Assembly (NCBI GenBank): GCA_033765305.1
Contig: JANRID010000006.1
Location: forward strand, 5,169 to 69,168
Origin: RDXT01 sp033765305
GTDB taxonomy: Bacteria; Bacteroidota; Bacteroidia; J057
Length of the DNA: 64,000 nt
Direction: 5' to 3'
Part shown: positions 9,958 through 18,519 of the stretch, piece by piece
How the letters are laid out: the number at the start of each line of letters is the position of its first letter
Numbering within the stretch: position 1 is the stretch's first letter
Program-made: the position numbers and the translations under genes
The notes under the pieces: model-generated
The model's database searches: none
The model's input: the letters and a program-made list of their open reading frames with translations, nothing else
What the model was told of the DNA's origin: nothing

Positions 9958-10130
9958 TGTAAATCATTCAAGCTTTTTATGCGCCCCTGCAGGCGGGTCA
10001 TGGCCTGCGGGTCCGCAGGCGTCCGCGGCGCCGCTGCCGGAGCCCTGCATCCGTTGCGCTCCGCAGCCTAATTTTTCCTAATTTGCCCCTTCCGGCCCGT
10101 GCCGCTTTTCCGCCGGTCCTGAAGTGCTGC

Positions 10131-11333
10131 ATGATGACCCGATTGACCCTGGCTGCCTGCCTCCTGACGCTGATCTGCGGCCTCCGCATTGCCCCGGCTC
10201 AGCCGCTGCGCCTCACGCCTGCGGCGGAGGTGAGCCTGCTGACCGTCGTGCCGGGCAGCGAACTCTACTCCGCTTTCGGGCACAGCGCCATCTGGGTGCG
10301 CGATCCTGCTGCCAGCCTCGACACGGTGTACAACTTCGGCACCTTCGAGTTCAACCCGCCGCTTTTCTATTTCAACTTCATCAAGGGCCGGCTGATCTAC
10401 CGCATCGACACCGAGACCTTCCGCCAGTTCCAGTATGTGCACCAGCGCTACTACAACCGAAGCTATACCGCTCAGTTTCTGCACCTGACCCCGGCCCAGA
10501 AGCAGCGGCTCTATACCTTGCTGGAGGTCAACAACCTGCCTGAAAACCGGTATTACCGCTACGACTTTTTCTACGACAACTGCGCCACCCGCATCCGCGA
10601 CGTGCTGGCCCGCGCCCTGGGCGACAGCCTCGCCTGGGACGAGCCGCAGACAGGCACCGGGTTGACCTTCCGGCAGACGCTGGACGAGTACCTGTCAGAA
10701 TCGCCCTGGCCCGAATTCGGCATCGATCTGGCGCTGGGCTCGGTGATCGACCGGGAGGCGACGCGCTGGGAGCGGATGTACCTGCCGGATTATCTGGCGC
10801 AGGAGTTCGACTCGGCGAAGGTGCTGACAGCCAGCGGCCTGGTGCCGCTCGTAAGCCGCAAGCTGCCCTTGTACCAGGGCCTTCCCGAAGAAGCATCGGG
10901 ACTGCCCCGCTGGCTGACGCCGGCAGTGCCGGGCGTGCTGCTGCTGATGCTCTCGGCCGGGCTGGCCTTCCGCGGGCGCGGGCGTGCGCCCGCCCGGCGC
11001 GCAGGCCGCGCTGATATGGCCCTGTGGTTCATCGCCGGGCTGTGCGGGCTCATCCTGCTCCTGCTCTGGACCGCTACGGACCACCGCCAGACCGCCGGCA
11101 ACCTGCACCTGATGTGGCTGCTGCCTACGCACCTGATTGCGTGGGTGCTGCTGCTGCGCCGGCGCCCGGCGCCGGCTTGGCTGCGCTGGTACTTTCAGGC
11201 CTCGGCAGCCCTGGCCCTGCTGGCGCTGCCGCTCATCTGGCTCTGGATCTCGCCGGGGATGAGCCCGTCCCTGATTCCCTTCGTGCTGCTGCTGGCCTTC
11301 CGCAGCCAGATCCAATCCCTCCGGCTGCGATGA
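10131..11333 (+). CDS. DUF4105 membrane protein, probable lipoprotein N-acyltransferase (Lnb) family
   Basis: The 400-residue protein starts MMTRLTLAACLLTLICGL with a signal sequence and has a long periplasmic domain followed by about four membrane helices from residue 265 on. The periplasmic domain carries the DUF4105 hallmarks SELYSAFGHSAIWV (His 51), YNFGTFEFN and YRYDFFYDNCATRIRD (Cys 151), a Cys/His pair like that of papain-type transferases. A DUF4105 protein of Bacteroides has been reported as the N-acyltransferase completing lipoprotein maturation in Bacteroidota, which lack Lnt; that role is carried over by family membership and not shown here. The stop overlaps the next start in ATGA. 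Confidence 0.85.
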   Translation: MMTRLTLAACLLTLICGLRIAPAQPLRLTPAAEVSLLTVVPGSELYSAFGHSAIWVRDPAASLDTVYNFGTFEFNPPLFYFNFIKGRLIYRIDTETFRQFQYVHQRYYNRSYTAQFLHLTPAQKQRLYTLLEVNNLPENRYYRYDFFYDNCATRIRDVLARALGDSLAWDEPQTGTGLTFRQTLDEYLSESPWPEFGIDLALGSVIDREATRWERMYLPDYLAQEFDSAKVLTASGLVPLVSRKLPLYQGLPEEASGLPRWLTPAVPGVLLLMLSAGLAFRGRGRAPARRAGRADMALWFIAGLCGLILLLLWTATDHRQTAGNLHLMWLLPTHLIAWVLLLRRRPAPAWLRWYFQASAALALLALPLIWLWISPGMSPSLIPFVLLLAFRSQIQSLRLR

Positions 11334-12058
11334 ATACCTACCGGCTGAGCCCTGAAGGGGCAAGACGCGTCATGCGCCGCAACCTGCGCAACACCTTCAT
11401 CAGCGTAGCTATTATTGCCGTGCTGCTGGGCGCCATGGTCTGGCGGCGGATGCCGTCAGCGGGCTGGGACTGGATCATTCCCCTGATCTGGGGGCTGGCT
11501 GCGGCAGTCTTCCTGCTGGTGCGGAATTCCCTGCGGAGCCGGGACAGCATTGCTGCCTATCAGGTGCATATCGGGCCGGACTTTGTGGAAGTGGAGACGG
11601 CCCGGCAGCCGGCCCGGCGCCTCGAAAAGCTGGAAATCGACACCATCTTCCGCGACCGCAGCGGCAACTACGTGGTCAAGGACATGCAGGAGAACCGCAC
11701 TTTGCTGATTGTCAACGGGCTGGAACAGCCGGAGCAGGTCGAGGCCGGGCTGGCGGCGCTGGCGCCTATCGAAGCGGCCGTAGGCGCAGAGCAATTCCAG
11801 CTGCGGTACCAGCTGCTCTGGTGGGCGATCCTCGCCTGCTTCCTGGTGAGCATTGTAGTCACGGAAGGCTGGCCCTTCTGGATTGCATCCGGGCTGGGGC
11901 TGGCGGCATTGGCGGCAGCCATTGCGGTTTTTATCTCCGTCGGCGGGCACAAAGAGCCCGGCGGGCGGCGTACGCTGCTCTATTACAGCCTGATCGGGGT
12001 TGTGATGCTGGCGCGGCTGCTGCTGCTGGCGGCAGGCGACTGGCGGACCTGGATGTAG
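11330..12058 (+). CDS. Six-helix integral membrane protein of unknown function
   Basis: The 242-residue product has hydrophobic segments at about residues 22-40, 47-66, 160-180, 183-205 and 217-236, with a soluble loop (residues 70-155) predicted to be cytoplasmic. The loop has a PH-like feel (VHIGPDFVEVETARQPARRLEKLEIDTIF) of the kind found in bacterial membrane PH/YcxB-like proteins, but I do not recognise a named family. It starts inside the stop codon of the DUF4105 gene (ATGA), so the two are coupled. It has the high GC of its left neighbours, unlike the ATPase gene that follows. Confidence 0.75.
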   Translation: MNTYRLSPEGARRVMRRNLRNTFISVAIIAVLLGAMVWRRMPSAGWDWIIPLIWGLAAAVFLLVRNSLRSRDSIAAYQVHIGPDFVEVETARQPARRLEKLEIDTIFRDRSGNYVVKDMQENRTLLIVNGLEQPEQVEAGLAALAPIEAAVGAEQFQLRYQLLWWAILACFLVSIVVTEGWPFWIASGLGLAALAAAIAVFISVGGHKEPGGRRTLLYYSLIGVVMLARLLLLAAGDWRTWM

Positions 12059-12177
12059 CATGCAGCGTCCTGTCGGAACCGCTGACAGATCCTATAATTT
12101 TAGTAGCTTTAGCGGAGCGAGCGGATGTGCCGGGTCCCGCATCCCGCATCGTGTCTCACCTGCAACGTATTACACCG

Positions 12178-13575
12178 ATGAGGCTTAAGCGCATTACCAT
12201 ACAAAACTTCAAGTGCTTCCAGGAACCGCAGAACCTGGATCTTGGGAAAATTACCTTGCTTACTGGTGCAAACAGCAGCGGGAAGAGTTCCGTACTCTAT
12301 GGGATGCTGGGGCCCTTGCAGTCGGATGAGTTTCCGTTCACGTTTTCGGTGAATGGCAAGTATGTCAACATGGGTGATTTCAGGGAAATCGTCTTCAATC
12401 ACGCTGCCGACCGCGACATCTCCCTGGGATTTGTATTTGAAAATGGCAGCATCAACCGTATCGAATCGGTTTGGACCGATGATAAACCCCAGCATCTGCC
12501 TATATTGAAGCATCTGCATGCCGAGCTCGATTATTTTACCCTGCTCATGACCCGGCAGGCGGATGCCTCATACCGCTTGAGCTACCAGTACGATCCGGAT
12601 CGCGATCCGCTGGCCCAGGCAATTGCCAGTGACCGGCTGATCAATATTTTCAACCGGCTATCTTCCTCCATCGAAACCGCAGTGGGGGGCATCATGAAGT
12701 CGGTACAGGCTGTGCACGGCATAGACAGCCAGCAGCCGATGGACCTCCAGCGCATGTGGCAGGCGTCTTTTGAGGCAAAAACGGTTGATAATCAAAGAGT
12801 TGAAGATATACAAACTCTAAAAGCATATGTGCTGCAGCTGGACAACCTGCGGATCCGCCAGATCATCGAAAGCCTGACCGCGGTATTCCGAGAGTTCGAT
12901 GACAAGATCAATTACATCAGTTCCTTCAGATTGCACCCCGACCGGACCTACCTGGAGAAAACCAAAGCGGATCTGAAGATCGAAAAATTCGGAGAGGGGT
13001 ATCTGGACCAGATTATATATTGGGAAACCCAAAAAGCGCCCGAATTCAAGCGGCTGATCCAGGTGATGAAACAGCTTGGACTGCTGCATGGCATCAAATC
13101 GCGGCGGCTCGACGGCGGACGCTTCGAGTTTATGGTCCGGACCGGCAGCAAGGGAGCGTTCTCTGCACTCAGCGATGTAGGATTTGGGATCAGCCAGTTT
13201 CTGCCTGTGCTTGTGGCCGATTTGCAGCTCCCAGATGATTCCACGCTGGTGGTATCGCAGCCGGAAATCCATCTGCACCCTAGCACCCAATCCCGCTATG
13301 GCGCCTATCTGGTCGAAGAGGTCAATCGCACGGACAAGCGCTACGTCATCGAAACCCACAGCGAATACCTCATTAACCGCATCAGGCTGGAGATTGTGAA
13401 AGGAAACCTGAAACCGGAAGATCTGCAGGTATATTTTACAGAACAAACCCCCGCCGGCGGTCAGATCCATACCATCCGGTTTGCCCGGAATGGCCAGGTA
13501 CACGACGCACCGGATGATTTTTTCAAAACCTATATGATGGATGTAATGGAGATCGCACTGCACGCCGAATCATGA
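12178..13575 (+). CDS. AAA/ABC-type ATPase of the DUF3696 / OLD-like group, paired with a PIN nuclease
   Basis: The 465-residue protein starts MRLKRITIQNFKCFQ, the typical SMC/RecF/OLD-like opening. Walker A is GANSSGKS (residues 30-37). A long divergent insert follows (40-330). Then come a signature-like GFGISQFLPVL (335-345), Walker B LVVSQPEIHLHP (357-368) with the catalytic Glu 363, and an H-loop-like IETHSEYLINR (391-401). The YISSFRLHPDRTY stretch is DUF3696-like. No TOPRIM domain follows, so it is not a full OLD nuclease. The last four bases overlap the PIN gene. Base composition is visibly lower in GC than its neighbours. I infer a two-component effector system, possibly anti-phage or toxin-like, with the ATPase as sensor or controller. 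Confidence 0.88.
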   Translation: MRLKRITIQNFKCFQEPQNLDLGKITLLTGANSSGKSSVLYGMLGPLQSDEFPFTFSVNGKYVNMGDFREIVFNHAADRDISLGFVFENGSINRIESVWTDDKPQHLPILKHLHAELDYFTLLMTRQADASYRLSYQYDPDRDPLAQAIASDRLINIFNRLSSSIETAVGGIMKSVQAVHGIDSQQPMDLQRMWQASFEAKTVDNQRVEDIQTLKAYVLQLDNLRIRQIIESLTAVFREFDDKINYISSFRLHPDRTYLEKTKADLKIEKFGEGYLDQIIYWETQKAPEFKRLIQVMKQLGLLHGIKSRRLDGGRFEFMVRTGSKGAFSALSDVGFGISQFLPVLVADLQLPDDSTLVVSQPEIHLHPSTQSRYGAYLVEEVNRTDKRYVIETHSEYLINRIRLEIVKGNLKPEDLQVYFTEQTPAGGQIHTIRFARNGQVHDAPDDFFKTYMMDVMEIALHAES

Positions 13576-14024
13576 AGAAAGATCTGTTTATCGACACCAA
13601 TATTGCCAGCCGCTTCGCCAATCCCGCAGACCCTGCATACAAGAAGCTGATCCGCTGGCTCTTCAACAATCCCGAAGCTCATCTTGCCGTATCAAACAAA
13701 CTGCTGCAGGAATACATAGCGTCCAGCCGAAACGCGGCATCGGATTCCAGCATCCCGGTTCTGATCTCAGCCCTGACCCGTGAGGGCCGCCTGGTGAAAA
13801 TCAACAATGACCAGATCAAGCGATTTAAACAGCAGTATTTTACCAAGGCCCAATGCCGGAAGCTCCGGTCGAATTCGGAAGACCGAAATCATATTCCGGT
13901 TGTTCTGCTATCCGACCGGAAATATGCGCTGAGCATCGATGAATTGCTGATTCAGGATTTGCTCAGCTTTCCGGGATTCACGGTACGGGCTGAGCGAAGG
14001 CCGGACCGGCTTCTGTATGAGTAG
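13572..14024 (+). CDS. PIN-domain ribonuclease-like protein, partner of the ATPase
   Basis: The 150-residue protein opens FIDTNIASRF, the first PIN strand with Asp 8. Further acidic residues fall where PIN nucleases need them: Glu 47 in LLQEYI, Asp 104 in SEDRNHIPVVLL and Asp 115 in LLSDRKYAL. These four would form the metal site, so it is predicted to be an active single-strand RNA or DNA nuclease. It overlaps the ATPase stop by four bases. It is not preceded by a small antitoxin gene as in VapBC; the ATPase is the only candidate controller. Composition is AT-richer than the flanks, matching the ATPase. It is convergent with nth. Confidence 0.82.
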   Translation: MKKDLFIDTNIASRFANPADPAYKKLIRWLFNNPEAHLAVSNKLLQEYIASSRNAASDSSIPVLISALTREGRLVKINNDQIKRFKQQYFTKAQCRKLRSNSEDRNHIPVVLLSDRKYALSIDELLIQDLLSFPGFTVRAERRPDRLLYE

Positions 14025-14057
14025 GATACAGGAGCCAGTGCTCTCCGGCGCCAAGGG

Positions 14058-14687
14058 TTATACCCCACCCGGCGCCACCACGCTGCAGATCGGGCACTGC
14101 TCCGGGCGGTGGCCGCGGGCCGGGCAGTACTGCCGTCCGAAGAAAATGATCTGCAGGTGCAGCTGGTTCCAGCGTTCCTCCGGGAAGATCCGCTTGGCAT
14201 CCCGCTCGGTCTGCTCCACGTTTTTTCCGCTGCTCAGGCCCCAGCGCTGCATCAGGCGGTGGATATGCGTATCCACCGGAAAGGCCGGCACGCCGAAGGC
14301 CTGCGACATGACCACCGAAGCGGTCTTGTGCCCCACCCCCGGCAAGGCTTCCAGCTCCTCGAAGCTGCGCGGCACGGCGCCGCCGTAGCGCTCCACCAGG
14401 ATCTGCGACAGCTCGCTGATCGCCTGCGACTTGCGGGGCGAGAGCCCGCAGGGCCGGATGATGCTGCGGATTTCCTCCACCGGCACCTGCGCCATCTGAA
14501 ACGGATCCGAGGCGCGGGCAAACAGCAGCGGCGTCACCTGATTGACCCGCACATCGGTGCACTGCGCCGAGAGCAGCACCGCCACCAGCAGGGTGTACGC
14601 GTCTTCGTGCTCCAGGGGCACGGGCGTTTCAGGATACAGCTCGTCCAGCTTCCGGATGATGAACTCCGCTTTCGCTTGTTCGTCCAT
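14058..14687 (-). CDS. nth: Endonuclease III (DNA glycosylase/AP lyase)
   Basis: Nth removes oxidised pyrimidines from DNA and nicks the abasic site in base-excision repair. The 209-residue protein has the helix-hairpin-helix LPGVGHKTASVV with the catalytic lysine, and the catalytic aspartate in FPVDTHIHRL. LLSAQCTDVRVNQVT is also standard. The iron-sulfur loop is irregular: CPARGHRPEQCPIC gives three cysteines spaced C-x9-C-x2-C, and the protein ends eight residues later without a fourth cysteine. The start at 14687 (MDEQAKAEFII) matches the family length; in-frame ATGs at 14702 and 14726 are alternatives. It is divergent from the DUF1460 gene. Confidence 0.95.
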   Translation of the reverse strand: MDEQAKAEFIIRKLDELYPETPVPLEHEDAYTLLVAVLLSAQCTDVRVNQVTPLLFARASDPFQMAQVPVEEIRSIIRPCGLSPRKSQAISELSQILVERYGGAVPRSFEELEALPGVGHKTASVVMSQAFGVPAFPVDTHIHRLMQRWGLSSGKNVEQTERDAKRIFPEERWNQLHLQIIFFGRQYCPARGHRPEQCPICSVVAPGGV

Positions 14688-14701
14688 ACTGCGTAAGGGC
14701 A

Positions 14702-14733
14702 TTTGAATATCGCTGCAAGTTTCCATATTTTAC
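14702..14733 (+). promoter_or_regulatory. Candidate Bacteroidota promoter for the DUF1460 gene
   Basis: TTTG at 14702-14705 and TATTTTAC at 14726-14733 are separated by 20 bases, close to the Bacteroidota arrangement TTTG-N19/20-TAnnTTTG. The -7 box matches TAnnTT and lacks the final TG. The predicted transcript would begin about 12 bases before the ATG at 14753. Confidence 0.45.
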
Positions 14734-14752
14734 TGATCAAAACCCGGCTGAG

Positions 14753-15616
14753 ATGCAGATGTTCTTCCGATGGCTCCGATGGTGGGGAATGCTGGCGCTG
14801 CTGCCCGCGCAGGGCCTTGCACAGGTGTATTGCACGGCACCCAACCGTGCCCTGGCTGATTCCTGCCTGGCGGAGTTTGCTGCGGCTGGCCTGGCGCAGA
14901 TGCCGCCGGGCGAGGCAGCCATACGGGTGGGGACCTACTTCCTGGGCACGCCCTACATCGCCCATACCCTCGAACTGCCCGGCGAGGAGCAGCTGGTCGT
15001 CCGCCTGGACGGGCTCGACTGCACGACTTTTCTGGAGAATGTGGTGGCCTTCGTCCGCTGCGGGCAGCGGCGCCAGTGGACCTACGAGGCCTATCTGGCC
15101 GCGCTGGCCGAGGTGCGCTACCGGGGCGGGCGCCCGGGCCCCTATCCGTCCCGGCTGCACTACTTCAGCGACTGGATCGCCGACAACCAGGCCAAGGGCC
15201 TGCTGCGCGATATGACCCAGGCGCTCGGCGGCACGCCTGTCCAGAAGCGCATCGATTTTATGAGCACGCACCCCGGCAGCTACCGGCAGCTGACCGAAAC
15301 GCCCGCCTGGACCGACTCGGTCCGGCAGGTGGAGCAGGCGCTCAGCGCCCGCACCCGCTATGTGATCCCGAAGGATCAGATTGCCGCCCGCGAAGCGGGC
15401 ATTCAGCCCGGCGATCTGATTGCCATTGCTACCAGCATCGGCGGGCTGGATGTGCAGCATGTCGGCATGGCGTACCGCAAAGGCGGCCGCATTCACCTGC
15501 TGCATGCTTCCTCCCTGACCAACGAGGTCGAGATTTCAGCCCAGCCGCTGCACGACTACCTCGCCGCCAGCAAATCTGCCAGCGGCATCATGGTCTGCCG
15601 CCTGCTGGCGCCCTGA
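14753..15616 (+). CDS. DUF1460 secreted N-acetylmuramoyl-L-alanine amidase-like protein
   Basis: The 287-residue product has a signal peptide (MQMFFRWLRWWGMLALLPAQGLAQ). Its DUF1460 domain has an NlpC/P60-like fold: the probable catalytic Cys 90 is in LDGLDCTTFLENV and His 236 in LDVQHVGMAY, with HLLHASSL further along. Structurally studied members cleave peptidoglycan fragments, so a periplasmic role in wall turnover or recycling is likely. The length is normal. A plausible promoter lies directly upstream and it stands alone, 77 bases before the aldehyde dehydrogenase gene. Confidence 0.88.
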   Translation: MQMFFRWLRWWGMLALLPAQGLAQVYCTAPNRALADSCLAEFAAAGLAQMPPGEAAIRVGTYFLGTPYIAHTLELPGEEQLVVRLDGLDCTTFLENVVAFVRCGQRRQWTYEAYLAALAEVRYRGGRPGPYPSRLHYFSDWIADNQAKGLLRDMTQALGGTPVQKRIDFMSTHPGSYRQLTETPAWTDSVRQVEQALSARTRYVIPKDQIAAREAGIQPGDLIAIATSIGGLDVQHVGMAYRKGGRIHLLHASSLTNEVEISAQPLHDYLAASKSASGIMVCRLLAP

Positions 15617-15693
15617 GGGCGCCAACATTCGGCCCAGGGCCCGGTTACCTAGCATACGAGATGGATTGAACAACGAACCAACAGGACTACCCG

Positions 15694-17130
15694 ATGATCA
15701 CGACGGCCATCCCTACCGCAGCAAACTCCGCCACAGAGGAGCAGATCCACGCGATTTTTGCCGCCCAGCAGGCCTATGCGCCGGTGGTGGCGCGCAGCAC
15801 CGCACGCGAGCGCAAGGCCAAGCTGCGCCGCCTGCTGGAATACCTCGAAGCCCGGATCCCGGAGGTGGCAGAGACCATGCGCCTCGATCAGGGTGCCGAG
15901 GAGACCGAGTCGCTTCTTATCGAGTCCATGCCGGCCCGGATGGAGACGCACTTCGTCCTCCGGCATATCGATGCATGGATGGCGCCGCAGCGCGTGCCTA
16001 CGCCGATTACGCTGATGGGCACCAGCTCCTACATTCAGTATGAGCCCAAAGGCGTCTGCCTGATTATTTCACCCTGGAATTATCCCTACACCCTCACCAT
16101 CCGGCCCCTGATCTCGGCCATCGCCGCAGGCAATACCGTGATCATCAAGCCCTCCGAATATGCGCCGCATGCCTCGGCCTTCATGCGAGACATGGTGCAG
16201 GCGCTCTTCAAGCCGGAGGAGATCGCCGTCGTCGAAGGCGACGCGGGCATCTCGCAGCGCCTGCTGCAATTGCCCTTCAACCACATCTTCTTCACCGGCA
16301 GCCCGTCGGTGGGCAAGGCGGTGATGAAAGCCGCGTCGGAGCATCTGTCCTCGGTGACGCTGGAGCTGGGCGGCAAGTCGCCCTCCATCATCACCGAACA
16401 CGCCGATATCGACCTGGCAGCCAGCCACATCGCCTGGAGCAAGCACATCAAGTCCGGCCAGTCCTGCGTAGCGACGGACTACGTCCTGGTGCATGAATCT
16501 GTGGCGGAAGCCTTTATCCAGCGCTACATTCATCATGCCCTGTCGATGTTCGAGGATGGCCTGGCGAAGGGCGAGGCCTATGGCCGTTCGGTGAACGCAA
16601 GGCACTTTGCGCGGGTGGAGGGCATCCTCCAGGACGCGCTCAGCCAGGGCGCCCAGGTGCGGCTGGGCGGCAAGACCCTGCCGGAGGAGCTGAAGATCGC
16701 CCATACGGTGCTCACGGGGGTGAAGCCGGAGATGCGGATCATGCAGGAGGAAATCTTCGGGCCGCTGATGCCGGTGCTCACCTACCGGGATCCGGAAGAG
16801 GCGGTCCGGATCACACAGGCGGCTCCGCATCCGCTGGCGCTGTATATTTTCAGCCGGCGGGAACCGGAAATCCGCTTTTTCAAGTCGCGCATCCTCTCCG
16901 GCGACCTGGTCGTGAACCACTGTGTGGTGCATCACGGCAACCCCAACCTGCCCTTCGGCGGCACGAACAACAGCGGGATCGGCAAATCAATCGGCCATGC
17001 CGGGTTCAAGGAATTTTCCCACCCGCGCAGCGTGATGATCAACCATTGGTTCCTCTCCCGCCTGATCTATCCGCCCTATACCAGCGCCTGGAAGCGCCGG
17101 ATCGCCAAGCTCTTCTACCGGCTCAACTGA
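15694..17130 (+). CDS. Class 3 (fatty) aldehyde dehydrogenase
   Basis: An NAD(P)-dependent aldehyde dehydrogenase of the short class 3/fatty aldehyde group, oxidising aldehydes to carboxylates. The 478-residue protein shows the substrate tunnel motif SPWNYPYTLTIRPLI, the cofactor loop FFTGSPSVGKAVM, the general base Glu 224 in TLELGGKSP and the catalytic Cys 258 in SGQSCVATDYV, then EEIFGPLMPV and PFGGTNNSGIG. The C-terminal hydrophobic, basic tail (RLIYPPYTSAWKRRIAKLFY) resembles the membrane-associating tail of fatty aldehyde dehydrogenases. It is convergent with the MFS gene across a hairpin. The physiological aldehyde is not evident. Confidence 0.95.
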   Translation: MITTAIPTAANSATEEQIHAIFAAQQAYAPVVARSTARERKAKLRRLLEYLEARIPEVAETMRLDQGAEETESLLIESMPARMETHFVLRHIDAWMAPQRVPTPITLMGTSSYIQYEPKGVCLIISPWNYPYTLTIRPLISAIAAGNTVIIKPSEYAPHASAFMRDMVQALFKPEEIAVVEGDAGISQRLLQLPFNHIFFTGSPSVGKAVMKAASEHLSSVTLELGGKSPSIITEHADIDLAASHIAWSKHIKSGQSCVATDYVLVHESVAEAFIQRYIHHALSMFEDGLAKGEAYGRSVNARHFARVEGILQDALSQGAQVRLGGKTLPEELKIAHTVLTGVKPEMRIMQEEIFGPLMPVLTYRDPEEAVRITQAAPHPLALYIFSRREPEIRFFKSRILSGDLVVNHCVVHHGNPNLPFGGTNNSGIGKSIGHAGFKEFSHPRSVMINHWFLSRLIYPPYTSAWKRRIAKLFYRLN

Positions 17131-17145
17131 GCGGGCTCCGATATG

Positions 17146-17176
17146 GCAAACGCCGCCTGTTCAGGGCGACGTTTGC
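17146..17176. terminator. Bidirectional hairpin between convergent ALDH and MFS genes
   Basis: GCAAACG at 17146-17152 pairs perfectly with CGTTTGC at 17170-17176, and the inner bases CCGCC/GGGCG nearly pair. It lies in the 74-base gap between two converging genes. Neither side has a strong T-run, so termination may be weak or factor-dependent. Confidence 0.4.
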
Positions 17177-17204
17177 TGTTGATATCCAGACCGTTCCTTT
17201 CCGG

Positions 17205-18479
17205 TCAGACCGGTTTGGCGTGGCCGGTGCGGCGCATGAAGAAATACAAGGCGCCGAAGGCTACGATCAGAATCATGGGGAAGAATGCCAGCTTGATCAG
17301 CGTAGCCTGGCCTGCGGCCAGGTCGATCTGCTGCGCAGCCTCCTGGGTCAGGCCGGCCATGAAGGTCGTCAGTTCCGAGGGCTCGCTGACCTGATAGCCC
17401 ATAGCCTGGGCTTTGTCGATGCGGGAGTTGTCCAGCCAGCTGCCTACGATGGGCTGCGCGATCCCCGTAGCGAACATGCCCATGCCGCCCATGAGCGACA
17501 TGCCCAGCGCACCCGATTTGGGGATGTATTCGCCGGTGAATCCGATCATCGTCGGCCAGAAGTAGCAAACCCCGACTGCGAAGAGAATGGCAGCCACGTA
17601 CACCATCGGGCCGGTGGCCTGGCTCATGAGCAGGATGCCGATGAGGGCAATGATCGAAGAGCCCCAGAGCACGCCGGTCGGGTTGAGGCGGTGAATGACC
17701 GGGCCTGCAAAGAGGCGGCCTACGGCCATCAGGCCGGTCACCATGGCCAGCACGAGCATGCCCGAAGCGCCGGCAGCGCCGAGGAGGCGTTCGACCCACT
17801 GCTGGGTGCTCAGTTCGGTATTGGCTGTCAGGATCATGCAGAAGAGCATGAACAGATACAGCGGGCTGAGCATGCCTTTGAGGTTGTCGGAAAGCTTGGC
17901 CTGGCCTGCGGCTTCAGCCTCGGGGAATTTCTGGCCCCAGAAGAGCACGGCATAGATTGCCGTCGGGATCAGCATGATGGCAATTTTGGCCTGCCAGCCG
18001 AGCGACATGGCGTCCATGCCCTGCGAAATCAGCGCACCGAGGAAAATCCCGCCGGGAAACCAGACGTGGAAGCGGTTGAGCATCGTGGTCTGGTTGTTCT
18101 TGTACATGTTGGCAATCAGGGGATTGCAGGCAGCTTCCACGGTTCCGTTGCCGAAGCCGATGAAGAAGTTGGAGAGCAGCAGCAGGGCGAATCCATTGGC
18201 GAAGATCGTCATCACGATCCCCAGCACGTGGCTCACGAGCGCGAGCACCATCATGCGCTTGGCACCGAAGACGTTGTACAGGTAGCCGCCGACGATGGTA
18301 GCGATGGGAAAGCCGAGAATGGCCGTCGAGTTGATGTAGCCGAGCTGGGTGTCGGTCAGGGTAAATTCCAGGCTCAGCTGGCCGAGAATGCCTGCGCGGA
18401 TGGCGAAGGCGAAGGCTGTCGTAACCAGTGCGAAGCAGCTGGCGATAAACAGCCGGTTTGGCGAGTATGTAGTTTGCAT
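17205..18479 (-). CDS. MFS sugar transporter
   Basis: This 424-residue polytopic protein has twelve hydrophobic segments, typical of the FucP/NagP-type major facilitator superfamily. Visible marks are the first-helix opening FIASCFALVTTAFAFAIRAG, the loop GGYLYNVFGAKRMM (MFS loop 2-3 motif) and NGTVEAACNPLIANMYKNN in the middle. The second half repeats the pattern (GLMAVGRLFAGPVIHRL). It is the last gene of a four-gene minus-strand operon with a Gfo/Idh oxidoreductase, a TIM-barrel isomerase and a secreted protein, so it probably imports the sugar or keto-sugar those enzymes handle. The substrate is not known. Confidence 0.9.
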   Translation of the reverse strand: MQTTYSPNRLFIASCFALVTTAFAFAIRAGILGQLSLEFTLTDTQLGYINSTAILGFPIATIVGGYLYNVFGAKRMMVLALVSHVLGIVMTIFANGFALLLLSNFFIGFGNGTVEAACNPLIANMYKNNQTTMLNRFHVWFPGGIFLGALISQGMDAMSLGWQAKIAIMLIPTAIYAVLFWGQKFPEAEAAGQAKLSDNLKGMLSPLYLFMLFCMILTANTELSTQQWVERLLGAAGASGMLVLAMVTGLMAVGRLFAGPVIHRLNPTGVLWGSSIIALIGILLMSQATGPMVYVAAILFAVGVCYFWPTMIGFTGEYIPKSGALGMSLMGGMGMFATGIAQPIVGSWLDNSRIDKAQAMGYQVSEPSELTTFMAGLTQEAAQQIDLAAGQATLIKLAFFPMILIVAFGALYFFMRRTGHAKPV

Positions 18480-18519
18480 AAACTGAGGTGGTAGGAGTAG
18501 CAGAATAAGGTAGCTGGCA

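Noticed and set aside
12178..13575. The ATPase as an OLD-family nuclease
   Set aside because: No TOPRIM domain follows the ATPase; the protein ends shortly after the H-loop region.
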